The position numbers were made by a program, and so were the translations under genes. The notes under the pieces were generated by a model that saw nothing but the letters and a program-made list of their open reading frames with translations, had not been told where the DNA came from and searched no databases. From assembly GCA_933822405.4 (NCBI GenBank), contig CAKOGP040001668.1, positions 372,001 to 436,000 on the forward strand: a stretch of 64,000 bases of DNA, in the 5' to 3' direction. Positions 10,908-22,205 of this stretch are shown here, piece after piece. Each line of letters begins with the position of its first letter. Position 1 is the stretch's first letter. The stretch is from Cylindrotheca closterium. Its lineage: Eukaryota; Bacillariophyta; Bacillariophyceae; Bacillariales; Bacillariaceae.

Positions 10908-13900
10908 ATGAACATCATTGCCGATGATGAAAAAGGGCCCAAATGGGTCACTAATGAACTATATGGTCGAAAGGAAGAACTAAAACTACTAAACAGCATT
11001 GCAGAAGAGAAGATATCCTCGGTTGTACTCTTGGAGGGTGGCGAAGGAACAGGCAAGACAGCGCTGATACATCTAGTGGATTGGCATCAGAATGACTGGG
11101 TCTTTGTCTCTCGCAAGTTTGAAAAGAGTCTAAGCGCAGAACCATATTCCGCCCTGAAGGGTGCTCTTGATCACTTGGTGACTATATGGGCTGAGAACAA
11201 CCAAGCAGCTCAGGTTTGCCAGATGAAGAGTTTCCTGAAAGTGCTGGGAGAAGATGTGGATTTATTAATCAATGTGATTCCAGGGGTTTTTCGCATAGTT
11301 GAGAAGTTTGCACATGGGGTATGTTTCTCAAAGGGGAGAAGCATTAGAGATCTGACAAGGTCCGGGGATCACGATGCTGAAGAAAAAGTGGGAGTAGATT
11401 CTGGAGCCATTGCGGCTGCGTTTCTGAGATTGTTTTCCTTTCTCTCATCAGCGAAACCCATCGTGTTATTCTTGGCTGATGTTCACTATGCTGACGCTTC
11501 TTCGATGGAAATTCTTCAGGTGATTGCTGAAACTGCGGCTACCAATCCCATCAAGTATAGTAGCCATTTGCTTTTGGTTATGTCTTATCGCAAGGGAGCA
11601 CTTGAGAAAAACACCTTAGCTTCCAAGACCATTACAAGCGTTCAAAAAATTGGTGATAATGTGAATTGTTTGCATTTGCAAGACTTAGATGTCGATACCC
11701 TGAACCAAATGGTGGCATCCTTAGTCAATGCGGACCCAGAAGATACTCTTCCTGTGTCCATTGTCATGCACAAGAAGACTGCCGGGAACCCATTTGCAGT
11801 CTCACAATTCCTCCGCATTGGTCGTGAGAAAGATTATTTCAAATTTTCGTCCATGACTTATAAGTGGGAATGGGGAGATCCTGAGATCTTAGACAAATAT
11901 GCTAGTATTACGGATAATGTGGCGGAGCTGTTGGCGACTTCCATGGACAAGCTTTGCATCGCCACCAAGGTCACGTTGAAGGTATCGTCCTGTTTGGGCA
12001 AGATCATTCCGACGCATGTGCTGGTCGAATACTTCAAAGAATCGTACGACGACGGAAAGGGCCATACAACTTGCGAAGCCATCATAGGTGTGCAAGAGCA
12101 TGGGTTAGAGCCACTGTTGGATAGAGCTTGCAAGGCTGGCATTTTGGTGAAATCCGTTAGTCAAGGTGCTTATGTGTGGTCTAATGATCGCTTACAAGAA
12201 GCTGCATATGATATGATCCCAGCGCAAATTCGGAACCAGTTGCACAAGAAGCTGGGTATGCTACTGTGGCGACTTGGATTGCAGGAAGATGAAGAGTGGA
12301 TGATTTTCATGGCAGCAAATCAAATGAATAAGTATGCCGAGCTCCGATGCGACGCATCGCTTGGAAACGAGGTTGCAAAGCTGAATCTGCAAGCCAGTAA
12401 GCTGTCGCTGAAGAAAGGAGCCATTTACCCAGCACTAGACCTCTTGGTCAAAGCTGAGAGGCATATGGTCACTACTGGTCGTTGGACCGACTCCTATGAC
12501 CTTACTCTGGACATATTGACCACTCTAGCGGAGACCCAATTCAAAGTTGGAGAGGTAGACGCGGCATTTGAAGCGGCAAGATCGGTTGTGGACAATGGAA
12601 AGACATTGAACGACAAGTTCCGAGCACACGTTGTTCTTTTGGAAGGGCGGATGAGTAAGACTGACAAATCGTACGACGTTGGTGTGGAGAAGACTTTAGA
12701 ACTGCTACAACTGTATGGCGAGAAACATCCAAAGAAATTCTTTCCAGGTCAGAAATGCTTTGAAAAGGCGAAACTGAAAAAGATGCTTCCAGGAGGAGAG
12801 CTGGAGGGTCTATTGGAGTTACCAGATATGACTGACCAAACAGCCCTCCAGATACAGAAGCTCCTTGTGAAATACCTTGCTCCCTACTCCAATTTCAGCA
12901 CAAAATACGTGACGCTAGGCTGGTTTGCGAGTATTCGGGCATTAAAGAATGCGTGCAAGTTTGGGATAAGTCCAGACTCTCCCATGTCTATTCTCAATCT
13001 GGCGAACTACATGAGACGAGAGGGGCATTACAAGGAAGCATCAGAGTATGCCGACTTTGCGCTGCTGCTTCTGGAAAGAATTCCAAGGAAGCTTGGATCA
13101 AACCACGGATATGTTCGGATGGTGGCTTCTGTCAGTGTTTTTAGTGCGGTAAGTCAAAAGTGTGTTGAGCCAATACGTACCTGCTACGATCTCTAACACT
13201 TGTCCTGTGCGTAGGTTCGTTCTTTTAATAAATGCTTAACTGAATTACTGGAGGGTCGGGCAGAATGCTTACGATCTGGGTTGGCCAGGGAATCAATCGG
13301 CACAGTAATTGCATATGGAACCGTATACTTGTGTCTTGGTCTCCCGATCGGGGCATTTGAGTCTGATTTGGTTGCATATTCGCAAGAAGCAAAATCATTT
13401 GGAGTCGCATATACCGTGCAGCAAGTGATGATGATTCAGCACCAAACAATTTTGAACCTGAAACACTACAGCAATAGACCCACCGTGCTTTCTGGATTAG
13501 CAATGGACCAAGAGACGGAACTATCTAGGGTTGAAGGGCACGCCCGGAAGATGACACTGCGAGATATAAACACTCATCGTCTGCTCCTCTCAGTGGTCTT
13601 CGGTGATTGGCCAACTGTCGAAGCTATGATGGTAGCACTTGAGGAGTACGTCGATGTGAACGACGCCTTTCTGCTGAGAACACACTTTAGACGTTGCTAT
13701 CTAGGTTTGGCTGGATTCGCCCTTAGTCGAAAGGCAAAAACTGCAAAGGCCCGCAAAAAGTATCTCTCCATCGGCAAGAAAATGTTGAAATATTTTACAA
13801 CGGACATGAAATATGGTTCCGTCAACGCGTATCCCATTGTAAGCATGTTGGAAGCTGAGGAGTCGCCATCCAAAGAAAAATACGACAAGGCTATCAAGGC

Positions 13901-14249
13901 TTGTGCCAGGCTTGGGCTGGTACATCATGAGGCTTACATGTGCGAACGAAGTGCAGAGTTCTTCGACGAGCAGAACGATGATGGTTGGAGTGAGTTCTAT
14001 GCTGGCCAAGCAATCCTTCTTTACGGTGAATGGGGTGCAACTGGCAAGGCTGATCGACTGACCGAAGACTACTCTCATGTATTGACGAAGTCTTCGCTCC
14101 GTGAATCGGTGAATAGCTCTCTACAAGGCCGCTCTCGATACTCTGCAAAAGAACTTGACTCGCTCCGAACAATTGACTGGGAAAGCTTTAGCGTTGGTAG
14201 TGACTTCGGAAATCATGACTCATCACTGTTGGGATCTGAACGCCAATAA
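10908..14249 (+). CDS. STAND/AAA_16-type NTPase with helical repeats (paralogue C)
   Basis: Exons 10908-13148 and 13215-14249 give 1,091 residues. The intron is 66 nt, phase 0, at the same A|V-R-S-F-N codon as in the paralogues, and its sequence is unlike the B/D intron. It starts at ATG with the family's M-N-I-I-A-D-D block. Walker A GGEGTGKT spans 44-51. Walker B reads L-F-L-A-D-V-H-Y-A-D: the first Asp, which normally coordinates Mg2+, is Ala, so nucleotide hydrolysis is doubtful although the P-loop is intact. The helical middle and C-terminal domain align throughout with copies A, B and D, without frameshifts, which argues for a maintained gene. By eye it is closest to A in the C-terminal exon. 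The next gene is convergent, with 242 bp between stop codons. Biological role unknown. Confidence 0.87.
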
Positions 14250-14491
14250 AAGAATGTTGACTATGATGCGGCCTTCACTTTTGGATCTAAAGTGCCATTC
14301 ATAGGGAACCGAATTTGTCTGACTTTGTTGCGAGGAAGTCGATCGTTTGTCGAGCATCATGATTGCAGCTCTGGGAGTACATGGAATGCGACTTGAGCTT
14401 AACAGATACAATTATCCAAAATCACTACAATGAACGATCTTAAAATGACCTGAAATACAAACAGATGAGCTATTTCATTTGCTTCCTCTGT

Positions 14492-16054
14492 CTATAGAAG
14501 ACCAAAATTGAAATCTTCAATCAGCCGGATCGTTGACACGATGCCTTCATGCTCGTCTTTTAGCTGTTTCAGTTTTTCTGATCCTTCTTGAATATTGCAC
14601 TTCATTTGGAGATCAGATGATGATTGAATGCTTGCCTTGAGCGTTGCGATTATCGATAGGCGCTGTTCTTTGTAACGAGCAAGCTCTTTTTGCATGATCG
14701 AAAGTGTCTGGTTCTTCGATGTTTCAAGATTCGATTGTTCCAAATCCTCGACTACCTGAACAATGTCATCATACATTCTCCGGTTGGATTTTTCAAGCTT
14801 GAACATTCTAAAGTCTTTTTGTTCTTTCGATTTGTTGGCTTGCTCCCTTTGCTGTGATAGTCGCTCCTTGGTTGTCCGAATCTGTTGACACAGTTCTTCA
14901 TTGTCTTCTTTTGCTCGGTTGAGGAGGGCCTCCTTGTCACTTGTCACGTCTTGCATTTTCGCCATCATATTTTTCATATACTCCAATTCTTCCTCGAGGC
15001 TTTGGATCTTTTTTGCAGCTTCAATCAATCCTCTCCTATGTACATCATTGGAAGGTGGAGTCTTTCGCCACGGTGATGTATCCTTCATATGTTGTGCTTG
15101 GTTTTGTGGCGTTGATTCAGCGAAAAGATTGGTGGCGCAGGTTGAAGGTGTCATAAGAGGCATAATGGCAGGAGGATCTAGATGTTCTTGTTGCTGTCTC
15201 AGCTGTGTTAGTTCTGCTTTCATGAGCGCAAATGTTCGGATGGCTTTCAGAATACTGCCTGAATCCAGTGGGTCATCACCGGTTGCACTGCCCAATATGA
15301 CGCGGACTAATCGTTGGGCGTCCCATAACTGTGTCTTCATACCAATATCACCAAGAGGCTCTCCAATCTCAGGTGGAACAACACGACCAGGTGAATTGAG
15401 CAGATTTGAGAGCGGTTTCCTTTCAGATGGTCTAGGAGCGCTCATGTCGGGATCCCTCATCGGACTTGGCGGTTCAGCGTTTCGATTGATCTTAATTTCT
15501 TTGGGAGGAGCAAAGTAATTCGGAGTCGCGATCATCAAATCAGCAGGACGGCTCCGATCAGATCTCTCAAGTCTCTTCAAGAAATCCAAATTTTCATTGT
15601 TTTCGACTTTTTCTTGATCTATCACAGCTCTTGCTGGCAGCATCATTGCTTTGGCTTTGGGCGAGAATTTTTCCGTTGAAAAAGGACTCGAATGAGTAGT
15701 TCGTTTTGTTTCTGGAGGAATCAAGGAACCCGGTGACAACTTTTGTTCTTGCAAAGGACTTGAGTGTGTAGTTCTCTTAGCTGGAGGAGGGATCAACGAA
15801 ACGGGAGGTATCAATGATCCCGGCGAGAGTTTTTGCGATGTCAACGGGCTCGAATGTGGAGGGATCAGCGTTCCCATCACCAGTGGCGAAAAGTTCATCG
15901 GAATTCGTGCAATTTCCACCGAAGACTGACTCTCAACTTCTTTTGGTGACCTCTTCGGTGAGCGAAACACAGAAAATGGCCTCAAAGGAGATTTCGATCT
16001 CTCCATGGAGGGTTTAGACTCTTGCTTCTTGGCACCAAATTGCAACAGCTTCAT
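14492..16054 (-). CDS. proline/serine-rich coiled-coil protein
   Basis: A single 520-residue frame beginning with ATG at 16054. The N-terminal ~165 residues are basic and rich in Ser-Pro, with a repeated S-P-G-S-L-I-P-P element and R-T-T-H-S-S-P blocks that look like phosphorylation sites for proline-directed kinases. Residues about 330-500 form a heptad-rich coiled coil (E-E-L-E-Y-M-K-N, E-L-C-Q-Q-I-R and similar). No catalytic motif and no membrane segment are seen. The layout resembles cytoskeletal or mitotic scaffold proteins, but I recognise no family. The gene is convergent with NTPase paralogue C. Confidence 0.8.
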   Translation of the reverse strand: MKLLQFGAKKQESKPSMERSKSPLRPFSVFRSPKRSPKEVESQSSVEIARIPMNFSPLVMGTLIPPHSSPLTSQKLSPGSLIPPVSLIPPPAKRTTHSSPLQEQKLSPGSLIPPETKRTTHSSPFSTEKFSPKAKAMMLPARAVIDQEKVENNENLDFLKRLERSDRSRPADLMIATPNYFAPPKEIKINRNAEPPSPMRDPDMSAPRPSERKPLSNLLNSPGRVVPPEIGEPLGDIGMKTQLWDAQRLVRVILGSATGDDPLDSGSILKAIRTFALMKAELTQLRQQQEHLDPPAIMPLMTPSTCATNLFAESTPQNQAQHMKDTSPWRKTPPSNDVHRRGLIEAAKKIQSLEEELEYMKNMMAKMQDVTSDKEALLNRAKEDNEELCQQIRTTKERLSQQREQANKSKEQKDFRMFKLEKSNRRMYDDIVQVVEDLEQSNLETSKNQTLSIMQKELARYKEQRLSIIATLKASIQSSSDLQMKCNIQEGSEKLKQLKDEHEGIVSTIRLIEDFNFGLL

Positions 16055-16373
16055 CTTGTTCTGTGCTGACGGTGATGAGTTGATGGAGATGTAGAAAACC
16101 GGCAGTTGGTGGACTCTTTAGGATTTTCAGATTTTCGTGAGACAGTTTTTTTTTGAATTGTTGCGAGCGATCTTATTGGCTAACCGGACTGAAAGAAACG
16201 GAAAATTTGCTACGGGATTGACTTGGCTGTTATATCAAATTCGTGACTCCAACTAGTGATGAGGATGAAAATACCGGTATTTTTTCATGCAGCACTTTTT
16301 CCAAGAAGCAGTTGATGATTCATTCGTTACGGGAGATGAAGAACTATCATAGTAGTTTTTCATGACATACTTC
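16055..16373. other. spacer, promoter side of the coiled-coil gene
   Basis: About 320 bp. It holds a T-run (16147-16155) and a TACCGGTA palindrome at 16272-16279. No gene was recognised. Confidence 0.4.
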
Positions 16374-17417
16374 TTAAGGTGCTGGGGTACCGTCCTTGCT
16401 CAAAAGACCTCCAATCATTGTTTTCGCCGTCTGATACAAGGCATACGTGCCAATAGCTACTGCAGCGTATCCACAGATTCCACCCTTGGATGCAGTGAAA
16501 GCAACATTGATGTACCTGACAATCAACATGAAGAAATTACTGGCAAAGCCAGATGATACGTCTCCCGTAGATCCTTGGGCGATTCCGCGGTTAACAATTG
16601 CAAGGGCTTGAAAGAAGCTTGAAAGAAGGAAGAAGTCAACGGGAAGATTAGCAAATCGATATGTTCGCCTTGGAAAGATAGATGCCCAATTACTCACGCA
16701 GCAATACCCCAGGTGATCGTAACCTTGCCTATACCTGGTGCACCAACGCTAAAGTAAGCCTTGGATCCTGCAATCAGAGCAAATCCCATCATACCAAGCA
16801 AGAAATGAATATTTGTCCCAAGCCAAGCCAGCTCATGGTTTTCGGCAATGAGTTGGGCGACACCAGCAGTTTTGGGTTGGGCAATCTCTGTGTGGTCATA
16901 ACACAGTACAGGTGAGAGATTGGAGATAGACAATAGCAGTATCTCGAATCACGAACGTACCTGCGATCTTGTTGATGGCAATACTCGAGTAAACCACAGC
17001 CATGATTTCACTCAAAAGAGACGCCACAGCGATAATGATATTGGCCTTTTTCAACAACACCATTGCCTTGCTGTCATCCTTCTGGATTGTTGGGGCACTC
17101 AAGATACCGATGGGTACTAGTGATCCACCAATGAGTGCCGCTGGTGATCGCATGTTGTTGAAAAGACTAGTGGCAGCTCCCGAGTAGTCAGCAAGTGCAC
17201 CTACAGAAGCAACCATGAGTCCTTGAGCTGGGAGTGTAGAGATTCCAAGAAAGATGAGGGCAGTAAAGGTGACGTTGAAGGATGATACCATCGTGATGTT
17301 TGCGAGAGATCGAGAAGTCAGGTTGACTGCATGACGGCGTTTGATGTCAATCTTTTTGTTCTTGAACCTTTTGGGAGGCGGCGCATGCAGAAGATACGAA
17401 GCGGGAGATGCTGACAT
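16374..17417 (-). CDS. polytopic membrane protein of unknown function
   Basis: Rebuilt as three exons on the minus strand: 16961-17417, 16698-16887 and 16374-16617, 296 residues in all. Donors are GTACGT and GTGAGT; acceptors are ACACAG and TTCAAG; phases 1 and 2 keep the frame open across both joins. After a basic N-terminal ~35 residues there are about six hydrophobic segments, starting with V-T-F-T-A-L-I-F-L-G-I and including L-L-G-M-M-G-F-A-L-I-A-G and Y-A-A-V-A-I-G-T-Y-A-L-Y. Small residues are frequent in the helices and no catalytic motif is visible. The basic N-terminus could be an organelle-targeting segment, but it lacks a clear signal peptide. Family not recognised. The second acceptor has a nearby TTCAAG alternative, which would break the frame. 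Confidence 0.7.
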
Positions 17418-19161
17418 TCCCGTTTCAAGGTACTTTAATAGTCTCGTAGCGTAATCAAAGATTTACAACCATATCGATATATATACTGATGCTTTCTATG
17501 AAGCCACACATTTTGATGTGCGTGCTATTGTGAGACGATTAGCTAAGTACTTTATAAAGATATACTGTAATGGGACGCTAATCAACGAGTCCCTTTTCAC
17601 TTGTACCGACCAGAAAAGTTCGGCGCATTGCCGCGGAGGAGCAGCCAATGAGGAAGGCCAACAAGAATACTAGGCCTGAATCTCAACAACCATACCGTAT
17701 CACTAAAAAAGACACCAGAACGCGGTACATTCTGGTCCATCATGATAAGCGTAGACTATAGATGAGATGGTCGATTTTATCAAGAGGAACTACTGCGAGG
17801 TGTACAAGCTGGGGCATACCGAGAATGCACTCCTGCTGTGAGGCTTTAGTACGACAGTTCTACAGGGGTATCCATCATCATTCCGAAGGCAATGAAAGGC
17901 ATATGCATTCAACAATATTTTACTTCTATCAGTTCCAGCGAATGGAATGCAATTGCTGTCGCGAAATGAAGGAGTCTCGCAGTGCATTGCTTCTTTCAGT
18001 AGAAGCATAATAACATTGTGGCGGCTTCTTCTCCTTTACCTTCGAATGCTGACCTACAAATCTGCGATAGAAAAGCATAGTGAAAACTGGATACAGGTGG
18101 ATAGCAAACACTTCGTATTGTCGATGTTGGGTCCGTAAATGTCATTTTGATTCTTGTCTGTTTATGATTCGATCGAGATCGGCCACCAGAAAAGGTAGGG
18201 CGAGAATCTCCTCTTGACAGACAGGAGCGAGAATCAGGAAGAGACCACCTTTCGGTCACTATAGGATACTCCAGAACGTTGATGATCGTTTGCGATAGTC
18301 TTCTTTGCCTTGATGTCAACGAGTTCTTGATGAATGGAGCGAAGGAGCGATTTGTCGAGTTGTAGAAGTAGCACCTCCTGTGAAAGGTCGGAATGTGAAG
18401 ACAACTACCATTTGGGCTAAGAAAAATACATCGGATCGGACAGTTCGGTGAATCGCTGATTATCAAAAACCCCGTCTCGCATCGGTTGAATACGGCAGAA
18501 GCTCACAATATGTTGTTTGGTTGAGATCCATTCGCACAGGGCAGAGCGAAGTAGAAATGATCACATTGATTACTGAACTGCTGGCCAACATTTGAGTAAA
18601 AGTATCATCGCTATCCCTTCTCTCTTGCGATCAGTCGCAATTAAGTTGGTGCCGGTCAAGGTTGATATCAGCCATCGCATTTTTAACATATCGTGTTCTT
18701 TCTTTGAACCAATCAACTTCTCACTGTGCATCCACTCGAACAGTAGTCGTTCTAATCAATGTGCCCGATCATGGTATAGACTGACTGCACTATTGGAGGT
18801 AATACTCCAGCCACTACTTTCACGGTGTGATGTAAGCGTGGCAAGTATATGGCATTCGCAATTTCTGTGAAATGTGATGGATGACGTACCGGTACCGGCT
18901 TATTACCATCTGTTTACAATGTGAGCACCGCACAATAATCGTAGACGAAAAAGAACTTGCGCAAAATTCGAATTTCCAAATTCTGATGCCGTCTGTCCTT
19001 CCATATGAGAGCTGAAGGTGCTGCCCGTAGTTTGTGATACGGGATGACAAAATACAGTAAGATCCGCAAAGAGCATCCACATACTCCCAATAAGCGAGGC
19101 TTTTTACTCCTGATAGAAAACAAGGATCATATCATAGATTACTCGAGTTGCAGGCGAGGAT
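17418..19161. other. 1.7-kb gene-poor spacer
   Basis: Several open frames of 60-156 codons occur on both strands, but none shows domains, sensible composition or splice continuity. A TACCGGTA palindrome overlaps GGTACC at 18887-18896. I see no RNA gene. The stretch separates a minus-strand gene from a plus-strand one, so it presumably holds two promoters. Confidence 0.4.
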
Positions 19162-19983
19162 ATGAGTGATTCTGCTGTTAGTGACACTACTAGTAGCTCT
19201 TCCAAGTGCTGCATCTCCCCTTCAGTGGAGGACGCCACAAAGAAGAAGAAGGCGGGCCTCTTTGTCAAAGATCCATTGGAAAGCGATGTCCTTTTCGGCA
19301 GAGGAAAGACGACTCTAGAACATCCCGGCAACAAACGAATGCACCAAATTGTGGATAAACATGCAATCACGTATCACTCACAGCTCAAAACTGGCAAGAA
19401 GAAGATAGCGCAACATGTTTATGACGAAGTTATGAAAGGAGGAATAAGATTCCTCAAGAGAGTTGCTGATCGACCTCATGGCTGGATAGTGGTGGACAAT
19501 CTGACAGCCATTAATAAAATCAACCACGCGCTTCGATGTAAGAAGAACGCACATAAGTTGATCTCCAAGTCTGAAGACTTGACAAAACGTTTCCATCTTG
19601 AGGACATTAGTACAATATCACCACAACAATCCCTATCATCGAGGACCTCCAAGCAGGGCGGTACGCCCAATGTAGACAGCACATCCCCATTGCAAACGCA
19701 CTCCGGAGGAGTAGCGTTGCTGCGAGTAGACGAAACTGTAGCTCCTACCGCTCTTCCTCGAGCCTGCTTGAATCCAAGAGACGGCACCGAGGAGTTGAAG
19801 CGAAATCTCATTGCGTTGAGATATGCTGGCTTGGCCATCTTGCCAAACAACCAGAACACTGTCATGTACGACGCACAGCAACAAAGCAAACTCCAGGAAC
19901 TGCTACTAAGACAAGTAGCAGCACGTCAGCCTGCGCCGAACAGGAATCATGGGACTTTGAACCGTCGCGGTTTCCCTTTCTGA
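19162..19983 (+). CDS. DUF6824 domain protein
   Basis: 273 residues from ATG without introns. The DUF6824 domain spans residues about 36-132: D-V-L-F-G-R-G, then E-H-P-G-N-K-R-M, a Y-H-S-Q-L helix, G-I-R-F-L-K-R, W-I-V-V-D and a basic L-R-C-K-K end. The remaining 140 residues are polar and poorly structured. Biochemical function is unknown for the family. The stop codon (19981-19983) is only 6 bp from the stop codon of another DUF6824 gene on the opposite strand, so the two transcripts must overlap at their 3' ends unless both end extremely early. Confidence 0.85.
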   Translation: MSDSAVSDTTSSSSKCCISPSVEDATKKKKAGLFVKDPLESDVLFGRGKTTLEHPGNKRMHQIVDKHAITYHSQLKTGKKKIAQHVYDEVMKGGIRFLKRVADRPHGWIVVDNLTAINKINHALRCKKNAHKLISKSEDLTKRFHLEDISTISPQQSLSSRTSKQGGTPNVDSTSPLQTHSGGVALLRVDETVAPTALPRACLNPRDGTEELKRNLIALRYAGLAILPNNQNTVMYDAQQQSKLQELLLRQVAARQPAPNRNHGTLNRRGFPF

Positions 19984-19989
19984 ATGAAT

Positions 19990-20937
19990 CTATGGTCTTT
20001 TCTTGGTTGTTTGCTCCTTCCCTCCTTGCGTATCACTTCTGGTGATGGGCTGTTTGTCAGCCTGTCGCGTTGGCACCCTCTGACTGGCCAGCTGACAGGA
20101 CACAGCGTTGGTTGCTGCTCGCGTCTGTTGCAACAATGATATGGCACAGTGTAGCCGCAGTTGTTGCTGTCGGTTCCGCTCTTGTTGCAATAAATGGTAG
20201 TCGATTTGCGATGAAAGGGCGTACGGCTGAGGCACAAAGCCCGCTGGATCGCAGAGGAACATGCCATGCCCAATGCCTTGACCAAGATCTTGAGCTCCTA
20301 GCAGTAGATTCCTCGGAATCGTTGGATGCTGCGGCATTGACATCAGATTGCTTCTTGGCCGTAACGACGACTCTAAGGAATGAGGTGCCACAATGGATCT
20401 GGGCATTACCCTACTTGTCGGTTCGCTGAGAAACAGAGACGGGCTATCTACCCTCTTCTTGCTCTGCAGTGTCTGATTGACTTTTTTCAGTGCATTTGAT
20501 TTTCCGGCCACTTCCCATTTGTTCTCTTCGTTTCGTCTTAGAAATCTAGCACCATTTTCCGTAATCTCCCTGTAGACTATTTGAAGGAGCTCTCTTTTCA
20601 GCGGCCTTCTAAGGTTCTGGTATTGAATCTTGTACTTTTCAACGATCTTTCGCATTCGTATATTCCCCTCGTGGTTTTGAGAGAAATGACCTCTGCCAAA
20701 TGCAATGTCATCATCTCGTAGCTCAGTTGTCCCTTTGGCAGCACCTTGGTTTCGCACGCTGTCAAGCTCTCGACTCGACGACTTGTGATCTCTCTTCTTT
20801 CCACCTTGTTGTTGTTGTCCTTTGTCGGACCCAATGTTGGATGATGGTGTTTGGTGCTGAGGAATGCTTCCTCCTTCTTCACCACATTGATACCCTGAAT
20901 CGATATCTTCGTTTCTCGCTGACTGCAGTCCTTCCAT
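19990..20937 (-). CDS. DUF6824 domain protein
   Basis: 315 residues starting at ATG 20937. The frame continues upstream to a TTG at 21081, but no ATG precedes 20937. The DUF6824 core lies in the N-terminal half: D-I-A-F-G-R-G, then Q-N-H-E-G-N (His-Glu-Gly-Asn instead of the usual His-Pro-Gly-Asn), an I-Q-Y-Q-N-L helix, G-A-R-F-L-R-R and a basic end. The C-terminal third is rich in Gln and Arg. Convergent with the DUF6824 gene at 19162-19983. The two proteins differ clearly outside the domain, so this is not a recent inverted duplication. Family function unknown. Confidence 0.82.
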   Translation of the reverse strand: MEGLQSARNEDIDSGYQCGEEGGSIPQHQTPSSNIGSDKGQQQQGGKKRDHKSSSRELDSVRNQGAAKGTTELRDDDIAFGRGHFSQNHEGNIRMRKIVEKYKIQYQNLRRPLKRELLQIVYREITENGARFLRRNEENKWEVAGKSNALKKVNQTLQSKKRVDSPSLFLSEPTSRVMPRSIVAPHSLESSLRPRSNLMSMPQHPTIPRNLLLGAQDLGQGIGHGMFLCDPAGFVPQPYALSSQIDYHLLQQERNRQQQLRLHCAISLLQQTRAATNAVSCQLASQRVPTRQADKQPITRSDTQGGKEQTTKKRP

Positions 20938-21431
20938 TGTTTGCACCTTGATGGAGAGAGCGTAACAGTCAGAAACAAATGAATTTGTCTGAATCGCCGA
21001 GAAAATGGCAGTAGTCGTAATCCATGCCGATGGTTTTCTGACATACGTTTCGACGCGAGCAAAGTATTTAAACAGTGGCAAAAATCTTCGTTTTTCAGAA
21101 GGTCACAGACAGGTTAAATGATGGACATACAGGTTAAATCAAAACCGTAATGATTATAGTCGTGAGAATGTTCTGTTCTTCCTTGGTTCTTCCTGGTCGT
21201 GATTAATACATATATATAAAGCACACACAGGTTATTTCTTGGTTTTTCGGGTCGGTGAAGTCATTCCCATCGTTCTGCGGACGGACGGGGCGTCGAGGCA
21301 AATGATGAGCTGGAATGACGATGATGCGAAGATGACCCTTGACCCTTGACACTGAGAGCACGAAAGAACATACAGGTAACGCACTTCCAACTTGTACGGT
21401 ATTACAACAACAACAAAAGTATCAAGACATC
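20938..21431. other. divergent promoter region
   Basis: Lies between the divergent DUF6824 (minus) and DUF952 (plus) genes. It contains an AGTATTTAAA stretch (21063-21072), oriented as a possible TATA element for the minus gene, and TATATATAAA at 21211-21220 for the plus gene. No other gene was recognised. Confidence 0.4.
21211..21220 (+). promoter_or_regulatory. possible TATA box
   Basis: TATATATAAA about 210 bp before the ATG of the DUF952 gene. The match to the eukaryotic consensus is good, but nothing else in the sequence shows that transcription starts here. Confidence 0.3.
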
Positions 21432-22205
21432 ATGGGCTGGTTTCATACGATGGATCCCGAAGATCTAAAGGCATTTATGGCCGAGAATGGTGGTGAAGCT
21501 CCGACTTGCTCCCTCAGCAACAAGCCAAAAGAAGACAGTGTTCCCGCCTGCTCTTCTGAATCGAAAAAGCCGGAGGAAAAAACACAAGCTAAGGAGGAAA
21601 CCAAACCTGCGCCTTCTGGAACTACAGCGTGTGCACTTCCCCCTACTTCATCACCACCTCCCCCACCTCCAGAAACCGAGTCGATCTATCACCTTTGCCA
21701 AAAGTCACTTTGGGAGGAAGCTGTGGAAGCAGGGAAACCGTACTTTCCACCGACCTTCATAGTGGATGGAAAGTTTACGCGTGCTAGCGTTGGCAAAGAA
21801 GACTTGGTGTCCACTGCAAACTCTTTTTACAAGAATACACAAGGTGCTTGGATTGTTTTGGAAATCGATTGCAAGATGCTTTATGGATTGGGGGTTGCCA
21901 TTCTGTCTCAAGACGCTCCTGAATCGACCAAAACTGTTCCTGTGAAGTGCCTACAAGTATTTGGTGGTATTTCTACAACTCTTCCAGGCTTGATCACGAA
22001 TGTCTATGATATGGAACGGGTCTTTCCCTCATCTGGCAAATTTGTGGCCGTCTTGGAGTCTTCTGACGCCAAGATACAAAAGGTAGAGCCAGCACAAGAG
22101 ACTGCGCCTCCCCTAGTTCCCGAACCAAAGGCAAAGTCAGCCAAAGAGCAGTCCAAAAAGTCAAAAGGGAAATTTGGCCTCTTCAGAAAAAAGTCACAGA
22201 CATAG
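21432..22205 (+). CDS. DUF952 domain protein
   Basis: 257 residues from ATG 21432; the open frame runs back to a TTG at 21339 but no earlier ATG exists. The N-terminal ~100 residues are acidic, Lys- and Pro-rich and probably disordered. Residues about 107-210 match the DUF952 family: S-I-Y-H-L-C-x-x-x-L-W-E-E-A at the start, a P-P-T-F-x-x-D-G-K-F-T-R-A-S strand-turn, T-A-N-S-F-Y-K, the W-I-V-L-E-I-D strand and V-F-G-G-I near the end. In bacteria DUF952 is usually a stand-alone ~110-residue protein; here it is flanked by long tails and ends in a Lys-rich segment (K-S-K-G-K-F-G-L-F-R-K-K). Function unknown. Confidence 0.75.
   Translation: MGWFHTMDPEDLKAFMAENGGEAPTCSLSNKPKEDSVPACSSESKKPEEKTQAKEETKPAPSGTTACALPPTSSPPPPPPETESIYHLCQKSLWEEAVEAGKPYFPPTFIVDGKFTRASVGKEDLVSTANSFYKNTQGAWIVLEIDCKMLYGLGVAILSQDAPESTKTVPVKCLQVFGGISTTLPGLITNVYDMERVFPSSGKFVAVLESSDAKIQKVEPAQETAPPLVPEPKAKSAKEQSKKSKGKFGLFRKKSQT

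Noticed and set aside
17996..18466. 156-codon minus-strand frame
   Set aside because: No recognisable motif, start or splice partner; composition typical of non-coding frames.
20598..21062. 154-codon minus-strand frame overlapping the DUF6824 gene
   Set aside because: Out of frame with the conserved domain and partly covers the promoter.
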